NCBI GenBank assembly: GCA_902803315.1 | Contig: CADCPM010000062.1 | Span: 1 to 33,788 of the forward strand | Origin: an uncultured Coriobacteriaceae bacterium | GTDB lineage: Bacteria > Actinomycetota > Coriobacteriia > Coriobacteriales > Atopobiaceae | DNA length: 33,788 nucleotides | Reading direction: 5' to 3' | In this document: piece after piece, positions 1-7,971 of the stretch | How the letters are laid out: each line of letters opens with the position of its first letter | Numbering within the stretch: position 1 is the stretch's first letter | The notes under the pieces: generated by a model | The model's input: the letters and a program-made list of their open reading frames with translations, nothing else | What the model was told of the DNA's origin: nothing | The model's database searches: none | Program-made: the position numbers and the translations under genes

Positions 1-555
1 CCAGTCGTCGGGATACAGGCCGTGGATGTTGCCGATGCCGCAGGCGAGGAAGTCAACGCCGAGGTCGGCGATGGCCTTGCACTCATCGGGATCAGCGAGC
101 TCGCCGCTGGAGGCCACGCCGTCCTCGACGCCACCAATGCCGCCAACCTCGGCCTCAACGGAGATGCCCTTGCTGTGGCAGAGCTTAACGATCTCGGCGG
201 TGCGCTCGAGGTTCATCTCGAACGTGGGCTCGTGGGAGCCGTCGTACATGATGGAGGTGAAGCCAGCGTCGATAGCCTTGAAGCAGTCCTCGTAGGAGCC
301 GTGATCCAGGTGCATGGCAACGGGAACGGTGATGTTCATGTAGTCAACAAGATCCTCGACGACGTCCTTGACGACCTTGAAGCCCATCTGCCACTTGGCA
401 GCGCCAGCGGTGCACTGGATGATAACGGGAGCCTGAAGCTCTTCGGCGGCCAAGAGAATGGAGCGCGTCCACTCAAGGTCGTTCGTGTTGAACGCGGCGA
501 TGCCGTAATGACCCTTTACGGCTGCCTGGAGCATGGCGGTGGCGTTAACAAGCAT
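1..555 (-). CDS. fba: Class II fructose-bisphosphate aldolase (N-terminal 185 residues; gene continues past window start)
   Basis: Glycolytic enzyme that reversibly splits fructose 1,6-bisphosphate into dihydroxyacetone phosphate and glyceraldehyde 3-phosphate. The start is the ATG at 553-555, preceded by a GGGAGG ribosome site (564-569 on the + strand). The N-terminus reads MLVNATAMLQAAVKGHYGIA, typical of the family. The metal-binding segment HLDHGS sits near residue 83, followed by SIMYDGSH and a conserved EAEVGGIGG segment. A family member is about 290-320 residues long, so roughly the last third lies outside the window. The class II (Zn-dependent) assignment rests on the HLDHGS and EAEVG motifs. 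Nothing in the visible part looks broken. I could not assign a convincing promoter in the 164 bases upstream. Confidence 0.95.
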   Translation of the reverse strand, partial: MLVNATAMLQAAVKGHYGIAAFNTNDLEWTRSILLAAEELQAPVIIQCTAGAAKWQMGFKVVKDVVEDLVDYMNITVPVAMHLDHGSYEDCFKAIDAGFTSIMYDGSHEPTFEMNLERTAEIVKLCHSKGISVEAEVGGIGGVEDGVASSGELADPDECKAIADLGVDFLACGIGNIHGLYPDDW

Positions 556-719
556 GTTGTAAACCTCCCAAAACGAATGGCATATGTACCAGCGGTACCT
601 AACTTTGCCTATAGTAGCCCTGTTTAATCCAATGTCCTAAGACTGATTGGTGAGCGGTACGCAAGAGACACGTGGGGGGCTTGCGTTTGCCGTTTGGCAG
701 CGACTGGCCCAATCGATCC

Positions 720-1865
720 CTAGCAAGTCTTAGGCTCTGCTATTCCATATATATGTGCGAGTTTGGCAGCCCAAGAGGAAGGATTGTCCACATAGGTGTA
801 CTCATAGGTACTGGTCGTTTTGATCTCGGTCCTTTCGCCGTTTTTGTCTAGGTCGTACGTGGTCTCCTTTGTTGCCGACGACTTGATGTTCCCGTTTTCG
901 TCGTACTCAAAGGTCTCCGTTCCCTCGCTCGCCTTCTTTCCCGTAGCTTTCTCCAGCGTCAGGAACGTGCTGCTCGTAATCCTTCCAGACCCATCGCGCT
1001 CATACTCGAACGTAGTCTCGTAGGCCTTACCATCGTTCTCCACATCAACATGTTTAATAAATCCCTGCTCGTTGAACTCAGTCGAGACCGTATATGAGTT
1101 GTCCACATAGGTAATGCTTCGCTTGCTTATGTTGCCCTTGTCGTCGTATTCGTAGGCGTAACGTATGTCTTCTTCGTCGTCCTCGTCGATGATCGTGAGC
1201 TCGCTGGGCATGCCGTTGTTCCCAAACTTCCAATCGTATTTGCTCGACTCCTTGACTCCATCGCTCGACGCGGAGCTAATCTCGGATTTTGTATCACTTG
1301 ACTCGCAAAAGCCCTGATCGTTGTACGTATAGCTCGAATCCGACGTATACCCGTAGTTGTCTCCGGAGTCTTTATACGTTTCTGACTCCAAAACGCCGTT
1401 CTTGTTTATGTTTTTGGTCATAATACTCGTTGTAGACGTGTCTGCAGAGGAATCCTCGCGCACCGTGGTTATCTTGGTAGCCATCCACATCCCCCGCGGC
1501 GCGATCCCGGGCAAGACCACAAACGCCACCACAGCGACAATGGCCGCAACTGCGACGACCCCTGCCACAATGCCAATGATCAGACCGCGTCGCTTCTTTT
1601 GAGCAGCAGGTTGCGGAGCCTGCCCTTGCTCCGATTGCGGGGCGCTTGGAGTCGCCTGCACCTGCGGAGCGCTGGGCACCGGCTGGGCTTGCGGAACCTC
1701 GGGCGCCGGCTGGGCTTGCGGAACCTCGGGTGCCGGCTGGGCTTGCGATGTTGCAGATGCCTCCTGCGGCGCCTGGACATTACTACGGGGCGAAACTGGC
1801 GCCCCACATTCGGCGCAAAAGGCAGCGCCTTCCCTTATCTCGTGACCACACTTAGCGCAATACAC
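720..1865 (-). CDS. Zinc-ribbon membrane protein with YD-like repeats in its C-terminal domain
   Basis: Predicted 381-residue protein of unknown function. A GTG start at 1865 is chosen because it has an AAAGGGGG ribosome site five bases upstream and begins right at the zinc ribbon; the frame stays open further upstream but without support. Order of parts: a two-CxxC zinc ribbon (CAKCG...CAECG, residues 3-21), a Pro/Gln/Ala-rich linker with tandem PQAQPAPEV repeats, one membrane helix at about 94-118, then an external-type domain of about 250 residues. That domain carries repeated motifs such as YNDQGF, YDDKGNI, FNEQGF and YDENGNI, which resemble Rhs/YD repeats. The topology implied is a cytoplasmic zinc ribbon and an exported repeat domain. 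It is divergent from the membrane protein gene at 1992. A role in sensing or wall binding would be speculation. Confidence 0.75.
   Translation of the reverse strand: MYCAKCGHEIREGAAFCAECGAPVSPRSNVQAPQEASATSQAQPAPEVPQAQPAPEVPQAQPVPSAPQVQATPSAPQSEQGQAPQPAAQKKRRGLIIGIVAGVVAVAAIVAVVAFVVLPGIAPRGMWMATKITTVREDSSADTSTTSIMTKNINKNGVLESETYKDSGDNYGYTSDSSYTYNDQGFCESSDTKSEISSASSDGVKESSKYDWKFGNNGMPSELTIIDEDDEEDIRYAYEYDDKGNISKRSITYVDNSYTVSTEFNEQGFIKHVDVENDGKAYETTFEYERDGSGRITSSTFLTLEKATGKKASEGTETFEYDENGNIKSSATKETTYDLDKNGERTEIKTTSTYEYTYVDNPSSWAAKLAHIYGIAEPKTC
1681..1747. repeat. 27-bp tandem repeat, about 2.5 copies, inside the zinc-ribbon gene
   Basis: Two units at 1681-1707 and 1708-1734 differ at one base, and a partial third unit follows to 1747. 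Read on the minus strand they encode the repeated Pro/Gln/Ala linker. The period is a multiple of three, so gain or loss of a unit would change linker length without breaking the frame. Confidence 0.9.
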
Positions 1866-1991
1866 AATGCCCCCTTTCCACACCAATATATGACCATATT
1901 CTATTGCATGGCCAAGCCGTGGCATACTTTGCGTATGTGAGGGGTAGAACAGATGCGGAGGTCGGCTTAACGCAAAAGGAGGCACACTTCC

Positions 1992-2771
1992 ATGGACCTA
2001 AAGCATGAAATGCGCACGTTCATAGCAACCGGCTGCACCGTTGCGATTGGATGCGCCATTCCAATCGGCTTCTTTCTTGGCATTGGCGGCGCCTTGGTAT
2101 CCGCCGTGGTGGCCATCTTGGCAACGTGTGTGGTAGGCGTCATTCGAAACCGTATCGCCCAAAACACCCAGCAATCGTTTGAGGGACATACGCAAATCCA
2201 GGGAGTGCTCGACTCGAGCCAATTGGGCATGGACGAAGACGAGCCTGCCGCCCAGGATGTTGTGCCCTTCGCGCGGCACGGAAAGCTTGTTGCAGCGGCA
2301 ATCTCGTTGGCCTTCTGCCTCGTGACCGCCGGAATCGTGGGCGCAGCAACGCGCGGCGTGGGCATAAACTTCTATTTGGGTGGCGCGCCACAGACCACCA
2401 CCAAAAGCGCTACGTCCTCGAGCTCCTCAACGAAGCGCAACACCGAGAGCTCGCAAGAGAGAACCCAGGGCACCAGCCAGGACGAAGGCACAGTTGAAAC
2501 CTGGTATCCGCCAACGGAGGACGAGTCGCAAAACACGGGCACCGAGCAGCAGCCAAGCACTGAGCCGAGCCCATCGAGCTCAAGCACAAGCCCCGTTCCA
2601 AGCCCAAGTCCCGCTCCGGCCCCCTCCCAGGGCGGCCAGTCCAGCGAAAGCCAAGGCTCTGGCAGCACGTCCGAACCCAGCTCCCCCTCAAGCGAGCCTT
2701 CCACCCCGACGCAAGCACCTGCCAACAGCGGTACAATCAACGATGCATCGCAAAACGCAAAAGAGCAGTAA
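1992..2771 (+). CDS. Small membrane protein with Ser/Pro-rich tail, unknown function
   Basis: A 259-residue protein I do not recognise. The ATG at 1992 follows AAAGGAGG (1976-1983). Two hydrophobic helices occupy about residues 9-50 (rich in Gly/Ala/Val/Ile). A charged segment of about 45 residues follows, then a third helix at about 97-120 (AAAISLAFCLVTAGIVGA). After residue 135 the chain is a low-complexity Ser/Thr/Pro/Gln tail of about 120 residues (SSSSTSPVPSPSPAPAPS and similar), a composition seen in wall-spanning stretches. No sorting signal is visible at the C-terminus. It ends 11 bases before the aminopeptidase start, so the two genes are probably co-transcribed. It is divergent from the zinc-ribbon gene, and the two may share a regulatory region (1866-1991). 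Confidence 0.7.
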   Translation: MDLKHEMRTFIATGCTVAIGCAIPIGFFLGIGGALVSAVVAILATCVVGVIRNRIAQNTQQSFEGHTQIQGVLDSSQLGMDEDEPAAQDVVPFARHGKLVAAAISLAFCLVTAGIVGAATRGVGINFYLGGAPQTTTKSATSSSSSTKRNTESSQERTQGTSQDEGTVETWYPPTEDESQNTGTEQQPSTEPSPSSSSTSPVPSPSPAPAPSQGGQSSESQGSGSTSEPSSPSSEPSTPTQAPANSGTINDASQNAKEQ

Positions 2772-2782
2772 GGAGACGTACT

Positions 2783-4183
2783 ATGGAGCGACCAAACGCA
2801 TGGAAGAGCTACTCTGCCGCTCAGCTTGTTGAGCTGGAGGGATTATCCAGCTCCTACACTGATTTTATTAGCAGCAACAAGACCGAGCGCGAATGCATAG
2901 CCACTGCCATACAAATGGCAGAGGACGCAGGCTATGCAAACCTGGACGACCTCATCGAGCAGAACGCAAAGCTCAAGCCGGGTGCACGCGTCTATGCATC
3001 CAACCGCGGCAAGTCCCTCATACTTATCGAGCTGGGCAAGAAGCCCCTCACCAAAGGCGTCAACATCCTGGGTGCGCATGTGGACTCGCCACGTCTGGAC
3101 GTCAAGCAGAACCCCTTGGAAGAGAAGAACGACCTGGCGTATTTGGACACCCATTACTACGGTGGCGTGAAGAAGTACCAGTGGGTCACGCTGCCGCTTG
3201 CCATTCACGGCGTGGTGGCCAAGAAGGACGGCACCATCGTTCCCATATGCGTGGGCGAGGACGCGAGCGACCCCGTATTCGTGATCAGCGACCTTTTGAT
3301 TCACCTCTCGCAAGAGCAGTTGCAGAAGAAGGCCTCTGAGGTAATAGAGGGCGAGATGCTCGACCTTCTTGTTGGACACAAGCCGCTCAGGATAGAGAGC
3401 GAGAGTGACGAGGACAAGAAGGACGCGGTCAAGAAGAACCTGCTGACCATCCTCAAGGAATACTACGACATCGAGGAGGAAGACTTCCTCTCTGCAGAGC
3501 TCGAGATCGTACCTGCAGGTCCCGCACGTGACCTCGGCTTCGATCGCTCCATGATCTTGGGCTACGGGCACGACGATCGCTCATGCTCCTTCCCTAGCCT
3601 CTGCGCGCAACTTGGCCTCAACAAGACGCCCAAGCGAACCGCGCTCACCATCCTCGTGGACAAGGAAGAGATCGGCTCCGTTGGCTCCACCGGTATGACC
3701 AGCCGCTTTTTCGAGAATGTCATGGCCGAGGTACTGGCACTCGCCGGCTATGGCGAGGGATCGCTTGCCCTACGCCGCTGCCTTGCCAACTCGTACATGC
3801 TTTCGAGTGACGTCTCCGCTGGCTTCGACCCCTCCTTCGCAAGCGCCTTCGAGCCCAAAAACGCCGCATACCTTGGCCGCGGCCTCGCATTCAACAAGTT
3901 CACCGGCAGCCGCGGCAAGAGCGGCTCCAACGATGCCGACGCCGAATACGTCGCGCTCATTCGCAAGGTAATGGACGAGAACAACGTAAACTGGCAGACT
4001 GCGGAGCTCGGGAAGGTCGATCTTGGCGGTGGCGGTACCATTGCCTACATCCTCGCCGAATACGGCATGCATGTTATCGACTGCGGCGTGCCCGTGCTTT
4101 CCATGCACGCCCCCTGGGAAGTCATTTCCAAGGCGGATCTTTATGAGGCATATCGCGGCTACAAGGCGTTCTTGTCACTGTAG
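2783..4183 (+). CDS. M18-family metallo-aminopeptidase
   Basis: Predicted cytoplasmic aminopeptidase of 466 residues, the normal length for family M18 (aspartyl aminopeptidase/aminopeptidase I), which releases N-terminal residues using a two-metal centre and usually forms dodecamers. Family landmarks: ILGAHVDSPRLDVKQNP near residue 95, with the zinc ligand His99; the catalytic/metal pair in LVDKEEIGSVGSTG; LSSDVSAGFDP with a metal-ligand Asp; and a C-terminal MHAPWEVISKADLYEAYRGY with the last His ligand. All expected metal ligands appear intact. The start follows AAGGAG at 2770-2775. It lies directly downstream of the small membrane protein gene. Substrate preference (acidic or broad) cannot be read from sequence. 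Confidence 0.93.
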   Translation: MERPNAWKSYSAAQLVELEGLSSSYTDFISSNKTERECIATAIQMAEDAGYANLDDLIEQNAKLKPGARVYASNRGKSLILIELGKKPLTKGVNILGAHVDSPRLDVKQNPLEEKNDLAYLDTHYYGGVKKYQWVTLPLAIHGVVAKKDGTIVPICVGEDASDPVFVISDLLIHLSQEQLQKKASEVIEGEMLDLLVGHKPLRIESESDEDKKDAVKKNLLTILKEYYDIEEEDFLSAELEIVPAGPARDLGFDRSMILGYGHDDRSCSFPSLCAQLGLNKTPKRTALTILVDKEEIGSVGSTGMTSRFFENVMAEVLALAGYGEGSLALRRCLANSYMLSSDVSAGFDPSFASAFEPKNAAYLGRGLAFNKFTGSRGKSGSNDADAEYVALIRKVMDENNVNWQTAELGKVDLGGGGTIAYILAEYGMHVIDCGVPVLSMHAPWEVISKADLYEAYRGYKAFLSL

Positions 4184-4193
4184 CGGCTGTCAT

Positions 4194-4224
4194 GGCGCGA
4201 AAGGGGACAGTCCCCTTTCGCGCC
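4194..4224. repeat. REP-like perfect hairpin with GGGGACAGTCCCC core
   Basis: A 14-bp perfect stem (4194-4207 with 4211-4224) closed by a three-base loop, 10 bases after the aminopeptidase stop. The core GGGGACAGTCCCC recurs in variant form at 7934-7964, 12254-12275 and 14070-14097 with different outer arms. There is no T-run, so it is not a textbook intrinsic terminator, although it may stabilise or attenuate the upstream transcript. Confidence 0.85.
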
Positions 4225-4251
4225 AAAATGAGATAGGGATCGGGAGGAACA

Positions 4252-4893
4252 ATGGACACCAGCTTCATTACCATTAACACGCACAGCTCCATCCGCCTGG
4301 AAAACAAGCAGGGAGCGGTTGTCTACGTCGATCCGTACGGCTTTACGACGGAGCCTCACGACGCAGACCTCATCCTCGTTACGCACACGCACTTCGATCA
4401 CTTCTCGCCCGAGGACATCGCCAAGGTTCGCAAGCCCAACACCGTCTTCGTCATGCCAGCCTACAACATGCGCGACTTCATCGACGCTGGGTTCACGAAC
4501 GAGCAGGCCGCGTTTCTTACTCCCTATGAGCATGCGAAGCCCTTCGACGGCATCGAGATAGACACCGTTCCCGCATACAACCTCTCCAAATCATTCCACC
4601 CAAAGGACAAGGCGTGGATGGGTTACGTGATTCAGGTGAACGACAAGCGCGTCTACGTGGCGGGAGACACCGACGACCTGCCCGAGAACCGTTCCATCGA
4701 GTGCGACGTCGCTCTGGTGCCCGCAGGTGGAACGTACACCATGGACGCGCGCCAGGCAGCCGCCTTCGTAAACGCCCTCAAGCCCGCGGTCGCGATACCC
4801 GAGCACTACGGCACCGTGGCCGGATCCCCTGAGGACGGCAAGACGTTCGCCTCGTTGGTCGACCCTTCCATTGAGGTCGCTTTCAAACTGTAA
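4252..4893 (+). CDS. MBL-fold metal-dependent hydrolase (UlaG-like)
   Basis: A 213-residue metallo-beta-lactamase-fold protein. The signature THTHFDH lies at residues 44-50 (His45, His47, Asp49, His50), a metal-ligand Asp in YVAGDTDD near residue 139, and a late His in AIPEHYG. The layout is that of the UlaG/YtnP-like branch (short MBL proteins such as L-ascorbate-6-phosphate lactonase relatives). That branch includes many hydrolases of unknown substrate, so I do not assign a reaction. The ATG at 4252 follows GGGAGG at 4241-4246. It stands between the hairpin at 4194-4224 and a 169-base gap, so it may be its own unit. Confidence 0.88.
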   Translation: MDTSFITINTHSSIRLENKQGAVVYVDPYGFTTEPHDADLILVTHTHFDHFSPEDIAKVRKPNTVFVMPAYNMRDFIDAGFTNEQAAFLTPYEHAKPFDGIEIDTVPAYNLSKSFHPKDKAWMGYVIQVNDKRVYVAGDTDDLPENRSIECDVALVPAGGTYTMDARQAAAFVNALKPAVAIPEHYGTVAGSPEDGKTFASLVDPSIEVAFKL

Positions 4894-4929
4894 TGTACAG
4901 TTAAGCGAACGGTTTCAAATGTCGGCTAT

Positions 4930-4950
4930 CAGCATATTTTCAGTATGCTG
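4930..4950. repeat. 7-bp inverted repeat downstream of the MBL gene
   Basis: CAGCATA (4930-4936) pairs with TATGCTG (4944-4950) across a seven-base loop, 37 bases after the MBL stop codon. There is no T-tract. It could be a weak terminator or an operator for the glycosyltransferase operon starting at 5063; the sequence does not decide. Confidence 0.4.
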
Positions 4951-5062
4951 AGTATTCATACAAGCATTGTTATCATTAATTGAAGAGGTGTCATGCCTAA
5001 GGTGGGCTTAAGGCTCGCGTCATAAGGTCTTCTTACGCTCAAAAGCGAACAAGGAGGCAAGC

Positions 5063-6103
5063 ATGACAACCGTTGCACTCATTCCAACGTTTAAGCCTAG
5101 CGGCAGTCTTTTCAACATACTGGAGGAGCTCCGCAGCAAGGGCATCGATCGCGTGGTGGTGGACGATGGCAGCGGCATGGAGTATCGCAACCTGTTTCGC
5201 CGCGCGACGCATGACGCCATCGTCCTCTCGTACGGCGTGAACCACGGAAAGGGCCATGCACTCAAACTCGGGCTTCGCTACATTCAGGAGCACTACCCCA
5301 AAGACGCCGTGGTGGTAACCGTGGATGCCGACGGCCAGCACGAGGTGGACGACACCATACGCTGCGCGCGAGAGGCCAGCCGCAACCCCCACACAATGGT
5401 TTTGGGCTGCAGGTCATTTGACGACGCTGACGTACCCCTACGCAGCAAGTTGGGGAACAAGATCACGCGCTTGGTGTATGGCCTTACCTCGGGCACCTGG
5501 GTAACCGACACCCAGACTGGCCTACGTGCCTTTACCGTAGACCTCATCTCGCTATTGGCAGACGTGAGCGGCGAGCGCTACGAGTACGAGATGAACGTCC
5601 TTCTGGCTTGTCCCGAACATGCGGTGGACATCCGAGAAGTCAAGGTCCACACCATATATGAAGAAGGCAACCCCACATCGCATTTCCGCCCGGTTCGCGA
5701 TTCGTTGCGCATCTACGCGGGCATACTCAAGTTCGCAGCCGCGTCCTTTGCCAGCTTTGTCTTCGACTTCTTGCTGTTTGGCATGCTCGCCGCGCTGTTT
5801 GGTTCGTTAGGGGTCTTCGGGGTGCTTATGGCCAACGTGCTCGCACGCTGCGCAAGCGCGACCTTCAACTTTACGCTCAACAGCAAAATGGTGTTCCACA
5901 GCAACGAGCCCGTTACAAAAACGGCGCCACGCTATGCCGCGCTCGCCGTGAGCCTGTTGGCAGGCAACACGCTCGCCCTTGCCATCCTAACCGGCGTCTG
6001 TGGCGTGCCGACGCTTGCGGCCAAGCTGTTGGTGGAGGTGGCATCGTTCACGGTTAGCTGGTTGCTGCAAAACCGACTCGTATTCCAACACAAAAGGAGA
6101 TAG
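5063..6103 (+). CDS. GT2 glycosyltransferase fused to a GtrA-like membrane domain
   Basis: A 346-residue two-domain protein. Residues 1 to about 215 form a family-2 (GT-A) glycosyltransferase of the dolichol-phosphate/undecaprenyl-phosphate sugar synthase type: LIPTFKPSG at the start, VVVDDGSG at 31-38, the metal-binding VDADGQH at 87-93, and a TDTQTGLRAF segment. From about residue 220 a GtrA-like domain with four hydrophobic helices follows (for example FAAASFASFVFDFLLFGML and LLQNRLVF near the end). GtrA-type domains are proposed to flip or present lipid-linked sugars, so the fusion would make and translocate a polyprenyl-phosphate sugar at the inner membrane. The start has AAGGAGG at 5051-5057. 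The next gene starts four bases after its stop, which indicates an operon with the phosphodiester glycosidase-like protein. Confidence 0.9.
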   Translation: MTTVALIPTFKPSGSLFNILEELRSKGIDRVVVDDGSGMEYRNLFRRATHDAIVLSYGVNHGKGHALKLGLRYIQEHYPKDAVVVTVDADGQHEVDDTIRCAREASRNPHTMVLGCRSFDDADVPLRSKLGNKITRLVYGLTSGTWVTDTQTGLRAFTVDLISLLADVSGERYEYEMNVLLACPEHAVDIREVKVHTIYEEGNPTSHFRPVRDSLRIYAGILKFAAASFASFVFDFLLFGMLAALFGSLGVFGVLMANVLARCASATFNFTLNSKMVFHSNEPVTKTAPRYAALAVSLLAGNTLALAILTGVCGVPTLAAKLLVEVASFTVSWLLQNRLVFQHKRR

Positions 6104-6107
6104 GACC

Positions 6108-7007
6108 ATGAAAAAGCAGAGACGCTTTCCACTCTTCGCGTGCTACGCCGCTCTTGTGGTCGCACTTTCCACGTACGTGGTACTCGACACGTTCATAATC
6201 CAAAAGACCTTTGCCGTGGTGAGTGTGGACGAAGCGCGTGCGGCAGCTCAGGAAAGGTCGTCAACTCAAGCGACCGATGGCCAACAAGCTCAGGCAAGCA
6301 CGAGTGCGAAGGTGAACCTTAGCACCCGTACATATAACGGCACCACAATATATGTGGCCGACGTATACGCCGACGACGTTACCAGCCTGCTCTCGGCATT
6401 TGCCAATAACAGCTATGGACGCAACGTAAGCGCCGCCGCCTCACAGATCGCATCGAGCAACGGGGCGCTGCTCGCCATCAACGGCGATTGCTACGGAATG
6501 CGCAACGAGGGGTACGTGGTACGCAACGGCGTGCTCTACCGGTCGGAATCAGCGGGGTCGGACCAGGAGGACCTCGTTATATACAAGGACGGGACCTTCC
6601 GAATCATTCGCGAAGGTGAGACCTCTGCCCAAGAGCTCGTGGACGCCAGCGCATGGCAGGTGTTCTCGTTCGGTCCAGGACTGGTCGAGAATGGCTCGGT
6701 AACGGTTGAGGCCGGCGAGGAGGTAGGCCGTGCGAAGGCCTCTAACCCACGTACGGCAATCGGCAAGGTGGCAGACGGCCACTACGTGTTCGTGGTCTCC
6801 GACGGACGCACGGACGAGTCCGAGGGCCTCTCGCTCAGCGACCTGGCCACCTTTATGGCGGACGAATTGGGAGTGCAGTGTGCCTACAACCTCGACGGTG
6901 GCGGCTCTTCCACCATGGTCTATGAGGACAACGTGGTAAACAAGCCCACAACGAACGGCAAGTCCATTCAGGAAAGAGAGGTGAGCGACATTGTTTATGT
7001 CATCTAG
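6108..7007 (+). CDS. Membrane-anchored phosphodiester glycosidase (NAGPA-domain) protein
   Basis: A 299-residue protein with an N-terminal signal-anchor helix (about residues 8-30, FACYAALVVALSTYVVLDTF) and an extracytoplasmic NAGPA-type domain. Visible landmarks are LLAINGDCYGMRNEGYVVRN, FSFGPGLVENG, NPRTAIGKVADGHYVFVV, and the highly characteristic CAYNLDGGGSSTMVY near the C-terminus. The family is named for the human uncovering enzyme that cleaves GlcNAc-1-phospho-mannose diesters; bacterial members act on glycosyl-phosphate bonds in cell-surface polymers or remain uncharacterised. The ATG at 6108 has AAAAGGAG at 6092-6099. The gene follows the GT2-GtrA gene by four bases and overlaps the next gene by 17, so the three are translationally linked, consistent with making and trimming a surface glycan. 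Confidence 0.9.
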   Translation: MKKQRRFPLFACYAALVVALSTYVVLDTFIIQKTFAVVSVDEARAAAQERSSTQATDGQQAQASTSAKVNLSTRTYNGTTIYVADVYADDVTSLLSAFANNSYGRNVSAAASQIASSNGALLAINGDCYGMRNEGYVVRNGVLYRSESAGSDQEDLVIYKDGTFRIIREGETSAQELVDASAWQVFSFGPGLVENGSVTVEAGEEVGRAKASNPRTAIGKVADGHYVFVVSDGRTDESEGLSLSDLATFMADELGVQCAYNLDGGGSSTMVYEDNVVNKPTTNGKSIQEREVSDIVYVI

Positions 7008-7404
7008 CTCGCAAAAACCCGCCGTAAAATCTGCGCGACACTATGCCCTGGCCGCCTTTGGATGTGCGATATTCTCGGCAATCTACGAATGCTTTAGCCA
7101 TGAGGTGTACTCCCCGTGGATGGTGGGACTCTGTGCAATACCGCTTTTGACGGGCGCCGTGCCCGCGTTGGCTATCGCCCGCCTGCGAATCAGCGTGAGC
7201 TGGATCGCGAGCCAGCTGTGGGCATGCGCGGTGCTTACGCTTACGCTCGGCTGCTGCTTTGCGGGCGTGCTGGAGATCTATGGCACCACTTCGCCTTGGC
7301 TGCCCCTGTTTTTCGTGGTGAGTGCCACTCTGATGCTTGGCTCGGTCCTAAGCCAGCAGCTCGGTGGCCGGATGTGTCATTGGGACGGAGGTGCTGACAC
7401 ATGA
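6991..7404 (+). CDS. Four-helix integral membrane protein, unknown function
   Basis: A 137-residue hydrophobic protein with about four predicted membrane helices (approximately residues 17-33, 43-62, 68-92 and 101-122). I do not recognise a family; the size and helix count resemble small GtrA-like or DUF-type polysaccharide accessory proteins, but no motif confirms this. I chose the TTG at 6991 because AGGTGA lies six bases upstream; the in-frame ATG at 6997 is the alternative and would remove two residues. The gene overlaps the 3' end of the glycosidase gene by 17 bases in another frame, which implies translational coupling and a shared role at the membrane. Confidence 0.65.
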   Translation: MFMSSSSQKPAVKSARHYALAAFGCAIFSAIYECFSHEVYSPWMVGLCAIPLLTGAVPALAIARLRISVSWIASQLWACAVLTLTLGCCFAGVLEIYGTTSPWLPLFFVVSATLMLGSVLSQQLGGRMCHWDGGADT

Positions 7405-7444
7405 TAGACTATCGGCACCTAATCAAATCAGGAGGTGTAGGCGA

Positions 7445-7622
7445 TTGAACGGTAAGTCAACGAAGACCATACCCGCAGATAGCACAACGCCGCTCCTCGC
7501 CCGCCTCCAAGAAGAGCGCTCCTCAAGGATGCCGGGCGGCATCTACCACAGGGTCCAGGTAGAGCTCACCTATAACTCCAACCACATGGAAGGCAGCCAG
7601 CTCACGCGCGACCAGACGCGCC
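7445..7622 (+). pseudogene. Truncated Fic-family protein gene (N-terminal fragment)
   Basis: A TTG start at 7445, seven bases after AGGAGGTG, opens a frame whose first 59 codons match the N-terminus of Fic-domain proteins: ...GGIYHRVQVELTYNSNHMEG followed by SQLTRDQTR. In family members this is the helix that precedes the Fic core and is typically followed by a Y-I-F-E-T segment. Here homology stops abruptly after DQTR, around base 7620, and the catalytic HPFxxGNGR core is absent from the window. The gene has lost its 3' part, apparently by a deletion that joined it to the unrelated tail that follows. The ribosome site is intact, so a short product could still be made, but AMPylation activity is not possible. 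Confidence 0.7.
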
Positions 7623-7922
7623 GGCCTGCGTCGTCGCGACAAGAAACCCGAGGTGCTCTACCAAGGCTCCACCCCCCTCGCAGAGGCTCCCGCTTGGGTG
7701 CGTGCGGGCATTCAATGCGTCCTCAAGGGACCCTCGGCCGTCAACCGGCAGCCGGTGGTCTTTGTCCAGGACGCTCAGGGACTTCGCGCTACCCTCGCAA
7801 ATGCCAAACGCGAGGTGGCCTACACCGACCCTGGCATCGCTAAGCTTCACTTTGAGCTTGGTGCTGCCGCCGAAGGTATGTCTGGCAGCTGGCAATGGGG
7901 TCCCGAGGGCGCATTTGCATAA
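7623..7922 (+). pseudogene. Unidentified gene tail joined to the Fic fragment
   Basis: From about 7623 a different reading frame looks protein-coding and runs to a TAA at 7920-7922. It includes EVLYQGSTPLAEAPAWVRAG, VNRQPVVFVQDAQGL and VAYTDPGIAKLHFELG. There is no ribosome site or plausible start, and the frame is offset from the Fic fragment, so I read it as the 3' end of another gene left by a deletion. I do not recognise the family. Alternatively it is chance open sequence, but the amino-acid composition and absence of stops favour a true remnant. Confidence 0.4.
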
Positions 7923-7933
7923 ACTCCCCCGAA

Positions 7934-7964
7934 GGGACAAAGGGATCAGTCCCCCCTTTGTCCC
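7934..7964. repeat. REP-like hairpin (variant of the GGGGACAGTCCCC family)
   Basis: GGGACAAAGGG (7934-7944) pairs with CCCTTTGTCCC (7954-7964). The inner GGGATCAGTCCCC resembles the core of the hairpin at 4194-4224, whereas the outer arms differ. It lies 12 bases after the unidentified gene tail. Confidence 0.7.
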
Positions 7965-7971
7965 ACCGCCT

